A DNA stretch of 64,000 bases from Nonlabens sp. (GTDB lineage Bacteria; Bacteroidota; Bacteroidia; Flavobacteriales; Flavobacteriaceae), in NCBI GenBank assembly GCA_020630715.1, contig JAHDIQ010000007.1:79233-143232 (forward strand), given 5' to 3'. Every line of letters starts with the position of its first letter. Within the stretch, counting starts at the first letter, position 1. The translations under genes and the position numbers were made by a program. The notes below the pieces were generated by a model. The model was not told where the DNA came from, did no database searches, and worked only from the letters and a program-made list of their open reading frames with translations. This document shows positions 17,799 to 24,879 of this stretch, piece by piece.

Positions 17799-18380
17799 AT
17801 GATTAACTTTTCATATTCCACCCGTTATGCTTTCCATAAATTAACACGTCAATTCTTGAGAGCATCTTATTTATTAGTTCTAGTGTTAATTACGTGTAAT
17901 TCTTCAAAGTTAAACGCGCAAGAATTAAACCTGAATAAAGAATTAAACCAAATAGAGTTTTATCTAGCTGATATGGATAACGCAAATTTAGAGGTGTCTG
18001 AAGCACCTGTTAAGTGGCATTTATATCATTCTTTAAAGGTTATTAATGGTGTCCTAAAGGAAGCAGAAAATTCAAACCCTGAAGATTACAATTCAAAGAC
18101 AAATCGACAATGGATGTATATTTCCTTATTTAATAAAATCCCACGTAACAAAGTCACCGCACCTGATAAGGTAAATCCATCTTATGATATTAAAAAAGAT
18201 CAAATTCTATCTGAACTTAAAAAAGCTAGAAAAAGTATCGCAGGTTGGAGTGATTTAGAAAAAAATAATTTTTACAAGCATGCAGTTTTGGCAAATTTGA
18301 ATAAACGTAAAATCAAAAAATTCTTAAGAGTTCATTCTAGGCATCATCTTAAGATTGTAAATGACATATTGAAGCAGTAG
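17799..18380 (+). CDS. Secreted protein of unknown function
   Basis: Protein of 193 residues with a long basic n-region (SYSTRYAFHKLTRQFLRAS) and a hydrophobic core (YLLVLVLITC), probably cleaved after LNAQ at about 41. Starting downstream would remove the n-region but no good alternative ATG exists. The mature part is helical and Lys/Asn-rich with no recognisable motif. The Cys in the core is followed by Asn-Ser, so lipidation cannot be excluded. No operon partner. Confidence 0.6.
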   Translation: MINFSYSTRYAFHKLTRQFLRASYLLVLVLITCNSSKLNAQELNLNKELNQIEFYLADMDNANLEVSEAPVKWHLYHSLKVINGVLKEAENSNPEDYNSKTNRQWMYISLFNKIPRNKVTAPDKVNPSYDIKKDQILSELKKARKSIAGWSDLEKNNFYKHAVLANLNKRKIKKFLRVHSRHHLKIVNDILKQ

Positions 18381-18481
18381 AGTTACATTTTATTTGCAAT
18401 AATTGTTACTTTCTGAAATTTAAATAATTTCTAAAATAAAATAATGTGGAATTAACTATTCTGTATTTATGAATAAGCATG

Positions 18482-19159
18482 CTATCCTTCTTTTTGCAGG
18501 GTTCTTACATCTGCTATAAGTTGTTTTACAGAACTTTTATTGAGACCATTGTAGATACCGCGAATGTGTTTGTTTTTATCAATAAGCACAAAGTTTTCTG
18601 TGTGTAAAAAATCGTCTTTATCTTTTTTAATACCTAAATCTTCTTCTACAAAATAATAATTACGACCTAGGTTATAAATCTGATCTTTATCACCAGTAAC
18701 TAAATGCCATTTTTCTGGATGCACGTTATTACGATCTGCATAATTATTTAAAATTTCTGGCGTATCAAAGTCTGGAGTCACAGAATGTGAAAGTAAAAGA
18801 ATATCAGCATCATCTGCAAATTCAGCTTGCAGTTCAGTCATGCTTAATGTCATTTGTGGACAAATTCCGGGACAGGTTGTGAAGAAAAAATCTGTAATAT
18901 AAATTTTATCTTTAAAAGTGTTTTGATCAATAGTTGCACCTAGTTGATTTGTAAAACTATAATCAGGAATTTTATGAAAATCCTTAAGAGAATCATTAGC
19001 TGTTTCAAACCAGTGCGGCGTGAAAAATGCATCATTATAATAAGGCAATTGATTTACTCTACTAGTAGCTTCTTTTTCTACTGTAGTAGTTTTTGAATCA
19101 TTACAACTGCTAAGCAGGAAAAGACTAGATACTATCAGTAACCACTTTTTGGTTGTCAA
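18482..19159 (-). CDS. SCO1/SenC family copper/thiol lipoprotein
   Basis: Thioredoxin-fold SCO protein that helps deliver copper to cytochrome oxidase. The copper/thiol pair is in CPGICPQMTLSM (CxxxC), and the distal His side is in LLSHSVTPDFDTPE and ENFVLIDKN. I place the start at TTG 19159, giving the lipoprotein signal LTTKKWLLIVSSLFLLSSC. An ATG further upstream (19216 or 19243) would put 28 implausible residues before that signal and overlap the upstream gene by about 90-120 bases; TTG 19159 still overlaps it by 35. Third gene of an envelope-lipoprotein operon (YHYH protein, MORN-type protein, SCO). Confidence 0.9.
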   Translation of the reverse strand: MTTKKWLLIVSSLFLLSSCNDSKTTTVEKEATSRVNQLPYYNDAFFTPHWFETANDSLKDFHKIPDYSFTNQLGATIDQNTFKDKIYITDFFFTTCPGICPQMTLSMTELQAEFADDADILLLSHSVTPDFDTPEILNNYADRNNVHPEKWHLVTGDKDQIYNLGRNYYFVEEDLGIKKDKDDFLHTENFVLIDKNKHIRGIYNGLNKSSVKQLIADVRTLQKEG

Positions 19160-19685
19160 GGGAATAGCATAATTTAGAGCGTTTAAGACCAAAGATTCTT
19201 CCGTTTTTTGCTTCATAGTTATTATATAATTTACCGTTTTCACGATAGGAGCGTTGCATACCGTTCTCTTTACCGTTTAAAAGGTGAATTTCTTTGAAAA
19301 TCGCACCGCTGGCATACCATTGAAATTGTTTTCCTTGAGCTATTCCATTTTCATAGTTCGATTCAGACCTTTTATTTCCATTATTCCACCAGCTTATCGC
19401 AGTACCATTTTGAATACCTTCATAATATGCAGCTTCATAACTTTTAGTGCCATTATGAAACCACTTTTCTAAAAGACCGTTGCGCAGTCCGTTATGGTAT
19501 TCAATTTTTTCTGACAACTGGTTATTTAGATAATACTGAATACTATAACCAGTGAAAGGCTCATTATTATAATAGATGAGCCCTTCATTAGGTTTTAAAA
19601 GTAGTTCAGACTTTAAAACTTCCACAATGGTATTGCTATTTGGTTGTTTTTCTACATGAACTACTTCTTTACATCCTGCTAGCAT
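19125..19685 (-). CDS. YwqK-family MORN-variant repeat lipoprotein
   Basis: Protein of 186 residues made largely of MORN-variant repeats (YHNGLRNGLLEKWFHNG, YYEGIQNGTAISWWNNG, YENGIAQGKQFQWYASG), the pattern annotated as YwqK-type. These repeats usually mediate structural or membrane-proximal contacts. The first ATG (19685) yields only MLAGCKE, too short for a signal, yet the open frame extends upstream as KFYFLLVMLAGC, a clear lipobox signal. No ATG, GTG or TTG is available there: only ATT/ATC at 19731-19736 or CTG at 19742, overlapping the 3' end of the YHYH gene. A rare start codon, or coupling from the upstream gene, is likely. Confidence 0.75.
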   Translation of the reverse strand: MLAGCKEVVHVEKQPNSNTIVEVLKSELLLKPNEGLIYYNNEPFTGYSIQYYLNNQLSEKIEYHNGLRNGLLEKWFHNGTKSYEAAYYEGIQNGTAISWWNNGNKRSESNYENGIAQGKQFQWYASGAIFKEIHLLNGKENGMQRSYRENGKLYNNYEAKNGRIFGLKRSKLCYSLDNQKVVTDSI

Positions 19686-19704
19686 TACTAGAAGGAAATA
19701 GAAT

Positions 19705-20529
19705 TTACTGTATGTTGCTAGGCGTGCCTTGATAATTTCCAGGAAATATGATGTAATATTGATTTAAATAGGTGGTGTTTTCTATGTGATAGTGATATTC
19801 TGGATCAGCTGTATGTTGTGTTGTAGATGTATGACCACCAGAAGCATCTAAATCTGTAGGGTAGGTTCCCGTTGAGTTACATTTTCTACCGTAAATAAAG
19901 TGACCATCTGCTATAATACCTATTAATGCAGTATCATCATCAGACCATGCTTTAGGTTCTAAATGGTAATGGTAGCTTTGCGGTCCTGTATGTGCTGCGG
20001 TGTAATCTAAAGATCCTACTGCGTTATCTAATGGTACATTAGGACCTTCTTCATCATTATAAATCATAGAACCGCTAACTGCTATTCCTATCGGGCCTAA
20101 TCCAGTAGCAGAAGAACTAGAAGCTAAACTAGGTAACGCTGGAACTGTGAGACTGTAAGAACCATTAAAATCATCTATATTTCCAGGAGCCATTTCTGTA
20201 AAACTTGTAACCGTAGGAGCAACAAATAATGGGTGATCTGAGCCTGAAGCAGGAGTTCCCAAACGAGGTGTAGTAGAAGACCAATATGGTGAGGTGTGAT
20301 TAGGTAAACCGTTAGATTCAATCACAAAATTAGAACCTGATACCATCACGGTAACATTATCATCGTCAAAATCATTAAAGGCTGCATGTAATTCGATAGT
20401 TCCTCCATCACCATCATCTGTGTTGTTGCCACCATCATCATCATTAGATTGACATGCGATTATTGACATGATTAATAGACCTGAAAGTCCTAGATAGCTT
20501 AAAAGCTGTTTTTTTCCTTTAGAAAACAT
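19705..20529 (-). CDS. YHYH domain lipoprotein
   Basis: Protein of 274 residues with a lipoprotein signal (GLSGLLIMSIIAC, Cys at 26) and an Asp/Gly/Asn-rich linker (DDDGGNNTDDGDGG). A YHYH domain follows: SYHYHLEPKA, DGHFIYGRKC and a final EYHYHIEN. The paired Tyr-His motifs suggest metal binding; copper is suggested only by the SCO gene two positions downstream. First gene of the minus-strand run to 18482. Role of the family is not established. Confidence 0.85.
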   Translation of the reverse strand: MFSKGKKQLLSYLGLSGLLIMSIIACQSNDDDGGNNTDDGDGGTIELHAAFNDFDDDNVTVMVSGSNFVIESNGLPNHTSPYWSSTTPRLGTPASGSDHPLFVAPTVTSFTEMAPGNIDDFNGSYSLTVPALPSLASSSSATGLGPIGIAVSGSMIYNDEEGPNVPLDNAVGSLDYTAAHTGPQSYHYHLEPKAWSDDDTALIGIIADGHFIYGRKCNSTGTYPTDLDASGGHTSTTQHTADPEYHYHIENTTYLNQYYIIFPGNYQGTPSNIQ

Positions 20530-20614
20530 AAATGTGGAATTAGGGTGAGAGTTCTCACTGTTTGTATTACACTAGGACTAACAAATTGTTAAAAAGTTTA
20601 ACAACCTCTTAAAA

Positions 20615-21058
20615 TTAATTGAAAATACTATTTATGATCACAGGAAAACTAACGGAATTTGCAATAAAACACAACTCGTGCGCTTTTTTATGCAACGACA
20701 TAGCGAGTGATTCTTGAGATGGATCTTTAAGCGTGACTTCTGGATTCAAGGTTACTTTAGAAAATCCACCGCTGTTATCCTCTCGTAAGCTAAGCGTTCC
20801 AGTTGCTCGATCTGTGTAATTCAATAACTCAATATCATGTTGCTGGCATATATAGAAATATGACATCATATGACAGGAAGAAAGCGCACGCAATAACAAA
20901 TCTTCTGGATTGTGATGCTGGTCATCACCTTTGAATTCACGTGCTGCAGATATCACGAGTTCATCACGACCATCTACTTTTGATAAGTGACTTTTAGGAT
21001 TAGGCAATTCACCATAATTCCATGCGGTGGTTACGTGAAAAAGGAATTCTTTTTTCAT
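20615..21058 (-). CDS. OsmC family peroxiredoxin-like protein
   Basis: Protein of 147 residues with the OsmC fold. The two redox cysteines are in LSSCHMMSYF (about residue 62) and KAHELCFIANS (about 131), and NPEDLLLRALSSC is the characteristic central helix. It should reduce organic hydroperoxides in the cytosol. It is separated by 21 bp from the PAP2 gene, same strand, so it may be the end of that operon. Confidence 0.92.
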   Translation of the reverse strand: MKKEFLFHVTTAWNYGELPNPKSHLSKVDGRDELVISAAREFKGDDQHHNPEDLLLRALSSCHMMSYFYICQQHDIELLNYTDRATGTLSLREDNSGGFSKVTLNPEVTLKDPSQESLAMSLHKKAHELCFIANSVSFPVIINSIFN

Positions 21059-21079
21059 TACTGATTTTAAAGTAACACT

Positions 21080-21664
21080 TTAGGGTTGAGGTGTTTCGCT
21101 TTCGCGGAAGCGAAATTCTAAATACCTATACAGTTTAAAACATAACCACCCGATAATACTACCTGCGATCGCGCCTGTGAGAATATCTGCTGGATAGTGA
21201 ACACCTAAATAAACACGACTATAAGCTACTAGTGCTGCCCAGAAAAACATGAAATATCCCAAATTACGATGGCTAGCTTTAAAATGATGCCATAAATATA
21301 CAGCTAGGGCAAATGCGCTGCTGGCGTGACCACTATAATAACCATAAGTGCCACCGCTTTTTCCTACTTTAGAAATGAGTCCATCTAGCGCTGGCTCACG
21401 GAATGGTCGTAAGCGTTGTACCAGTGTATTTTTAAACAACATCGCAAGTTGATCACTTATAGTAATCATGATTGCAATTGTTACTATAGCAATGATCAAT
21501 TCCTTGCGATTCAGTTTTTTGTACAGAATAAACAAAAGCACCACATAAAGCGGAATCGCATAAAATTTATGAGTAATAATATTAAAAATAAGATCCACCG
21601 TATCATTGCCCCAGTCGTTGAGCAAGATCATGATATCCCAATCTAATTGTTTGATACGATCCAT
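21080..21664 (-). CDS. PAP2 superfamily membrane phosphatase
   Basis: Membrane phosphatase of the type-2 phosphatidic acid phosphatase family, 194 residues, about five helices. All three catalytic motifs are visible: KNTLVQRLRP (KxxxxxxRP), YYSGHAS (the PSGH motif with Tyr in place of Pro) and SRVYLGVHYPAD (SRxxxxxHxxxD). Candidate substrates are undecaprenyl pyrophosphate or lipid phosphates. The ATG overlaps the TAA of the upstream gene by one base. The C-terminal tail ends LEFRFRESETPQP, where RFRES is encoded by a variant of the dispersed palindrome (21097-21112), just before the stop. Confidence 0.93.
   Translation of the reverse strand: MDRIKQLDWDIMILLNDWGNDTVDLIFNIITHKFYAIPLYVVLLFILYKKLNRKELIIAIVTIAIMITISDQLAMLFKNTLVQRLRPFREPALDGLISKVGKSGGTYGYYSGHASSAFALAVYLWHHFKASHRNLGYFMFFWAALVAYSRVYLGVHYPADILTGAIAGSIIGWLCFKLYRYLEFRFRESETPQP
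21097..21112. repeat. Dispersed palindrome, copy 6, one mismatch (in PAP2, RFRES)
   Basis: CGCTTTCGCGGAAGCG, read on the minus strand as RFRES in the C-terminal tail. Confidence 0.85.
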
Positions 21665-21894
21665 TATTCCTTATCGTAAATCGCACATTGTTCATCATAG
21701 AAACGACTCGCTTCTTCAATGAGATTCTTTGTTTCTTCGGCGAGGTCTTCCTTGTCTTTTTTATCGATTTCTTCCAAGAACTCGATATGATCATCTTTTA
21801 AATTAATCACAAATCTGGGATATTCTAGATGTATTACAAAAATATCATCTGGATAGTGAGCGTTATCGCCTAATAAGAATCTGGGAAGAGCCAT
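21664..21894 (-). CDS. Small acidic helical protein, unknown
   Basis: Protein of 76 residues. A short beta N-terminus (FVIHLEYPRFVINL) is followed by a highly charged helix (EFLEEIDKKDKEDLAEETKNLIEEASRFYDEQC). No membrane segment or known motif. Its stop overlaps the PAP2 start (TAATG), which supports it as a genuine first gene of the operon. I do not recognise a family. Confidence 0.65.
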   Translation of the reverse strand: MALPRFLLGDNAHYPDDIFVIHLEYPRFVINLKDDHIEFLEEIDKKDKEDLAEETKNLIEEASRFYDEQCAIYDKE

Positions 21895-21899
21895 TTTGA

Positions 21900-21969
21900 T
21901 TTTCAGTTTTCAGTTTTCAGTTAACAGTCGTCAGTCGTCAGTCGTCAGTTGTCAGTTGTCAGTTGTCAG
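21900..21969. repeat. Array of ten CAG-phased heptamers
   Basis: TTTTCAG x3, TTAACAG, TCGTCAG x3, TTGTCAG x3, continuous at 7-bp period, just 5' of the 21664-21894 gene. Within the 21895-22299 intergenic stretch the only other structures I see are the TCGAG repeat, the AAAATC array and a -7-like box. Confidence 0.9.
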
Positions 21970-22074
21970 TTGAATTAATAGAAACAAAGTTACGAGATTC
22001 TATTAGTATGTTGTTTGATAGTTATTATGATGAAAAATAGGACTTAATGAAACAATTAAGACTTTTTATTTCAA

Positions 22075-22093
22075 TTCGAGCGACAGTCGAGAA
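22075..22093. repeat. TCGAG-type short inverted repeat
   Basis: TTCGAGCGACAGTCGAGAA, imperfect inverted repeat; same class as 12255-12279. Confidence 0.6.
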
Positions 22094-22173
22094 TGAGCGA
22101 CTGTTATTAATGAACTGAGGTTATTAACAATACAACATAAAGTGTTTTATAAAAACGATTCTATTTAATTTAG

Positions 22174-22215
22174 AAAATCAAAATCAAAATCAAAATCAAA
22201 ATCAAAATCAAAATC
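22174..22215. repeat. Hexamer array (AAAATC)7
   Basis: Seven perfect AAAATC units followed by degenerate AAAACYC/AAAGACTC units to about 22270, directly 5' of lptB. Possible length-variable promoter tract. Confidence 0.95.
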
Positions 22216-22287
22216 AAAACCCAAAACTCAAAGACTCAAAGACTCAAAAACTCACCAACCCAAAGACTAACAAACTTATAAACTCAC

Positions 22288-22295
22288 TATCTTTG
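22288..22295 (+). promoter_or_regulatory. -7-like element abutting the lptB start
   Basis: TATCTTTG matches TAnnTTTG exactly but ends only 4 bp before the ATG at 22300 and lacks a TTTG 19 bp upstream. If used, the mRNA would be leaderless. Confidence 0.3.
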
Positions 22296-22299
22296 TTTT

Positions 22300-23046
22300 A
22301 TGCAACAATTACGAGCAGAAAATCTTAAAAAATCCTATAAAGGAAGACCAGTAGTAAAAGGAATATCACTAGAGGTGAACCAAGGCGAAATTGTAGGTCT
22401 ATTAGGTCCTAACGGTGCTGGTAAAACGACTTCGTTTTACATGATGGTAGGATTAGTAAAGCCTACAGATGGTAAGGTGTTTTTAAATGACACTAATATT
22501 ACTACCTATCCTATGTATAAACGTGCTCAAAACGGTATTGGATACCTGGCACAAGAAGCATCAGTTTTTAGAAAACTATCGATTGAAGAAAATATCATGG
22601 GCGTGCTTCAACTTACTAAGCTTTCTAAAAAAGATCAAAAAGATCGTTGTGCAGAGTTGCTAGAGGAATTTAGTTTAACCAGTCGTAAACATCTACGAGG
22701 AGATTTACTTTCTGGTGGTGAACGTCGTCGTACAGAGATCGCTCGTGCACTCGCTACAGACCCTAATTTTATACTATTAGATGAACCTTTTGCAGGTGTA
22801 GATCCAGTTGCGGTAGAAGATATACAGCGTATTGTGGCGCAATTGACAAAAAAGAACATCGGTATTTTAATTACAGATCACAATGTTCAAGAAACCCTAG
22901 CGATTACAGATCGTACGTATCTCATGTTTGAAGGAAACATCTTAAAACATGGTAGTCCAGAAGAACTTGCCGAGGATGAAGTCGTACGTAAAGTATACCT
23001 AGGACAGAATTTTGAACTGCGTAAGAAGAAATTGTTTGTTGATTAG
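22300..23046 (+). CDS. lptB: Lipopolysaccharide export ABC ATPase LptB
   Basis: Cytoplasmic ATPase of the Lpt bridge that extracts LPS from the inner membrane. At 248 residues it has the family length, with Walker A GPNGAGKTT (about 36-44), Q-loop YLAQEASVFRKLS, signature LLSGGERRRTEIARALA (about 136-152), Walker B FILLDEPFAGVDP and the switch HNVQETL. SVFRKLSIEENI and GVDPVAVEDIQ are characteristic of LptB rather than general ABC importers. No lptFG or lptC is adjacent in the window. The (AAAATC)7 array and a TATCTTTG element lie immediately upstream. Confidence 0.97.
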   Translation: MQQLRAENLKKSYKGRPVVKGISLEVNQGEIVGLLGPNGAGKTTSFYMMVGLVKPTDGKVFLNDTNITTYPMYKRAQNGIGYLAQEASVFRKLSIEENIMGVLQLTKLSKKDQKDRCAELLEEFSLTSRKHLRGDLLSGGERRRTEIARALATDPNFILLDEPFAGVDPVAVEDIQRIVAQLTKKNIGILITDHNVQETLAITDRTYLMFEGNILKHGSPEELAEDEVVRKVYLGQNFELRKKKLFVD

Positions 23047-23073
23047 GTCGAATTATAGTTGTGTCAGAAAGCT

Positions 23074-23111
23074 CTCGACCTGCCTTTGCCGGCAGGCAGA
23101 CTGCGGTCGAG
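23074..23111. repeat. TCGAG repeat interrupted by a CCTGCC/GGCAGG palindrome
   Basis: Outer arms CTCGACC (23074-23080) and GGTCGAG (23105-23111); inner CTGCCT/AGGCAG arms at 23080-23099. Deleting 22 bp from the first CC (23079-23100) restores a simple CTCGA..GGTCGAG element. Same arrangement as at 12117-12156. Confidence 0.7.
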
Positions 23112-23184
23112 GAGATGCTTTATTTAGGTCTCGACTGCTCTCTACCTGACATTAAAATTAGGAGTTTAATGGTTTTAGAATTTC

Positions 23185-23200
23185 GCTTTCGCGAAAGCGT
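23185..23200. repeat. Dispersed palindrome, copy 7 (intergenic)
   Basis: Exact CGCTTTCGCGAAAGCG between lptB and the nitronate monooxygenase-like gene. Confidence 0.95.
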
Positions 23201-23234
23201 AAGTACTAAATGCATCATCAATAAATAAGTAACA

Positions 23235-24188
23235 ATGAACAACCGCATCACAGATCTATTTAATATTAAATATCCTATCGTTCAAGGCGGCATGATATGG
23301 GCAAGTGGTTACAAATTAGCAAGTGCTGTAAGTAATGCAGGCGGTTTAGGTCTTATAGGCGCTGGATCTATGTATCCACATATTTTAAAAGAACATCTAG
23401 AGAAAATCGCTACTGCAACAGATCAACCTTATGGTGTTAATGTACCTATGTTATATCCTAACATTGAGGAAATTATCGATATGATCATTGAATACAAAGT
23501 TCCTATCGTTTTTACCAGTGCTGGTAATCCTAAAACCTATACGCAGCGATTAAAGGATCACGGGATTAAAGTAGCTCATGTAGTAAGTTCAGTAAAATTT
23601 GCTTTAAAAGCGCAAGATGCTGGAGTAGATGCCGTGGTTGCAGAAGGTTTTGAAGCTGGTGGACATAATGGTCGTGAGGAAACGACAACGATGACCTTAA
23701 TTCCTATGGTGAAAAAAGAGCTGGAAGTTCCGTTAATCGCTGCTGGTGGAATCGCAACTGGTAGAGCTATGCTGGCTGCAATGACGCTAGGTGCAGATGG
23801 TGTACAAGTAGGAAGTAGATTTGTAGCAACGCATGAAGCAAGTAGTCATCTCGCTTTTAAAAATGCCGTAGTGGATGCCAAAGAAGGTGATACACATTTA
23901 ACGCTTAAAGAATTAGCACCAGTACGATTGATACGCAATAAGTTTTGGCAAGATGTGCAGGACTTATATGCTACTGGTCCTAGTAAGGAAGACCTGAAAG
24001 AATTATTAGGTCGCGCTCGTGCAAAAAAAGGAATGTTTGAAGGTGATCTTATAGAAGGCGAACTAGAAATAGGTCAAGTTTCCGGATTAATTGATGATAT
24101 TGTTCCGGCAGCACAAGTGGTGAACGACATGGTTACAGAATATGAAATCGCCCGTCAGGAAATGATGAATTTATCGCTACATGGCTAG
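23235..24188 (+). CDS. NAD(P)H-dependent flavin oxidoreductase (nitronate monooxygenase family)
   Basis: FMN-dependent TIM-barrel enzyme of 317 residues in the nitronate monooxygenase/FabK family. Seen: the N-terminal PIVQGGMIWASG, AEGFEAGGHNG (phosphate-binding and active-site His), IAAGGIATGRAM and GADGVQVGSRF. The family oxidises alkyl nitronates or, in FabK, reduces enoyl-ACP. The wording GHNG and overall length favour the nitronate monooxygenase branch, but I cannot exclude a FabK role. It overlaps the next gene by eight bases, so the two are cotranscribed. Confidence 0.88.
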   Translation: MNNRITDLFNIKYPIVQGGMIWASGYKLASAVSNAGGLGLIGAGSMYPHILKEHLEKIATATDQPYGVNVPMLYPNIEEIIDMIIEYKVPIVFTSAGNPKTYTQRLKDHGIKVAHVVSSVKFALKAQDAGVDAVVAEGFEAGGHNGREETTTMTLIPMVKKELEVPLIAAGGIATGRAMLAAMTLGADGVQVGSRFVATHEASSHLAFKNAVVDAKEGDTHLTLKELAPVRLIRNKFWQDVQDLYATGPSKEDLKELLGRARAKKGMFEGDLIEGELEIGQVSGLIDDIVPAAQVVNDMVTEYEIARQEMMNLSLHG

Positions 24189-24816
24189 AGCACAATCACC
24201 ACAAGAAGAAAAGTGGAATGTCATTACGCATGGTTTTGGATTTATACTGGCTATTTTTGGTGCGTTTTATTTGTATCAAATTAGTGCAGCTAATAACCAA
24301 GAATACTTAGGCGTTTCTATTGCTGTTTATGCATTCTCACAGATCTTTCTCTATTTTGCATCTACTTACTACCATTGGGTTGCTGTAGGATCGCGTAAAG
24401 ATATGTTGCGCAAGCTGGATCATATTGCTATTTATATTTCTATCGCTGGTACTTATACGCCTATGTGTTTACTCATGTTACCTGATAGTAATGGCTGGAC
24501 TATTCTTTATGCGGTTTGGGGCATTGCACTATTTGGTATTATCTGGAAGTTATTTTTTACCGGTAAGTATGAGGCTTTTTCATCTTTATTGTATCTGGCG
24601 ATGGGATGGCTTATTGTTCTAGACATAGAAAGTGTACAAACTTTGTTTACAGATGCGATGATATTTTGGCTAGCTGCTGGTGGTGTTTTCTTTACGGTGG
24701 GAATTGTTTTTTACGCTTGTAATAAACTCTATTTCAATCACGTGATCTGGCACCTATTTGTTTTAGGTGGAAGCATTAGTCATTTTGTAATGGTTAGTGA
24801 GGTGTTATCATCATAA
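24181..24816 (+). CDS. Hemolysin III/PAQR family membrane protein
   Basis: Seven-helix inner-membrane protein of 211 residues of the HlyIII/YqfA (PAQR) family. Metal-site motifs are present: EEKWNVITHGFGF near the N-terminus, STYYHW in helix 3 (about 60-65), LDHIAIYISIAGTYTP (about 80-95) and the C-terminal HVIWHLFVLGGSISHF with two His. The family has putative Zn-dependent lipid hydrolase chemistry; its bacterial role is unsettled. It starts inside the end of the preceding gene. Confidence 0.92.
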   Translation: MARAQSPQEEKWNVITHGFGFILAIFGAFYLYQISAANNQEYLGVSIAVYAFSQIFLYFASTYYHWVAVGSRKDMLRKLDHIAIYISIAGTYTPMCLLMLPDSNGWTILYAVWGIALFGIIWKLFFTGKYEAFSSLLYLAMGWLIVLDIESVQTLFTDAMIFWLAAGGVFFTVGIVFYACNKLYFNHVIWHLFVLGGSISHFVMVSEVLSS

Positions 24817-24879
24817 TCTATGATTTTAAACTTTGCCTTATTGCTAAAGTCCTACTAAAAAGAACAAAACCAATCTTCT

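Noticed and set aside
22174-22215. CRISPR array
   Set aside because: Hexamer and heptamer arrays have no spacers, and no cas genes are in the window.
23235-24188. Calling the flavin oxidoreductase FabK
   Set aside because: Motifs are shared with nitronate monooxygenases and nothing in the context (no fatty acid synthesis genes) supports enoyl-ACP reduction.
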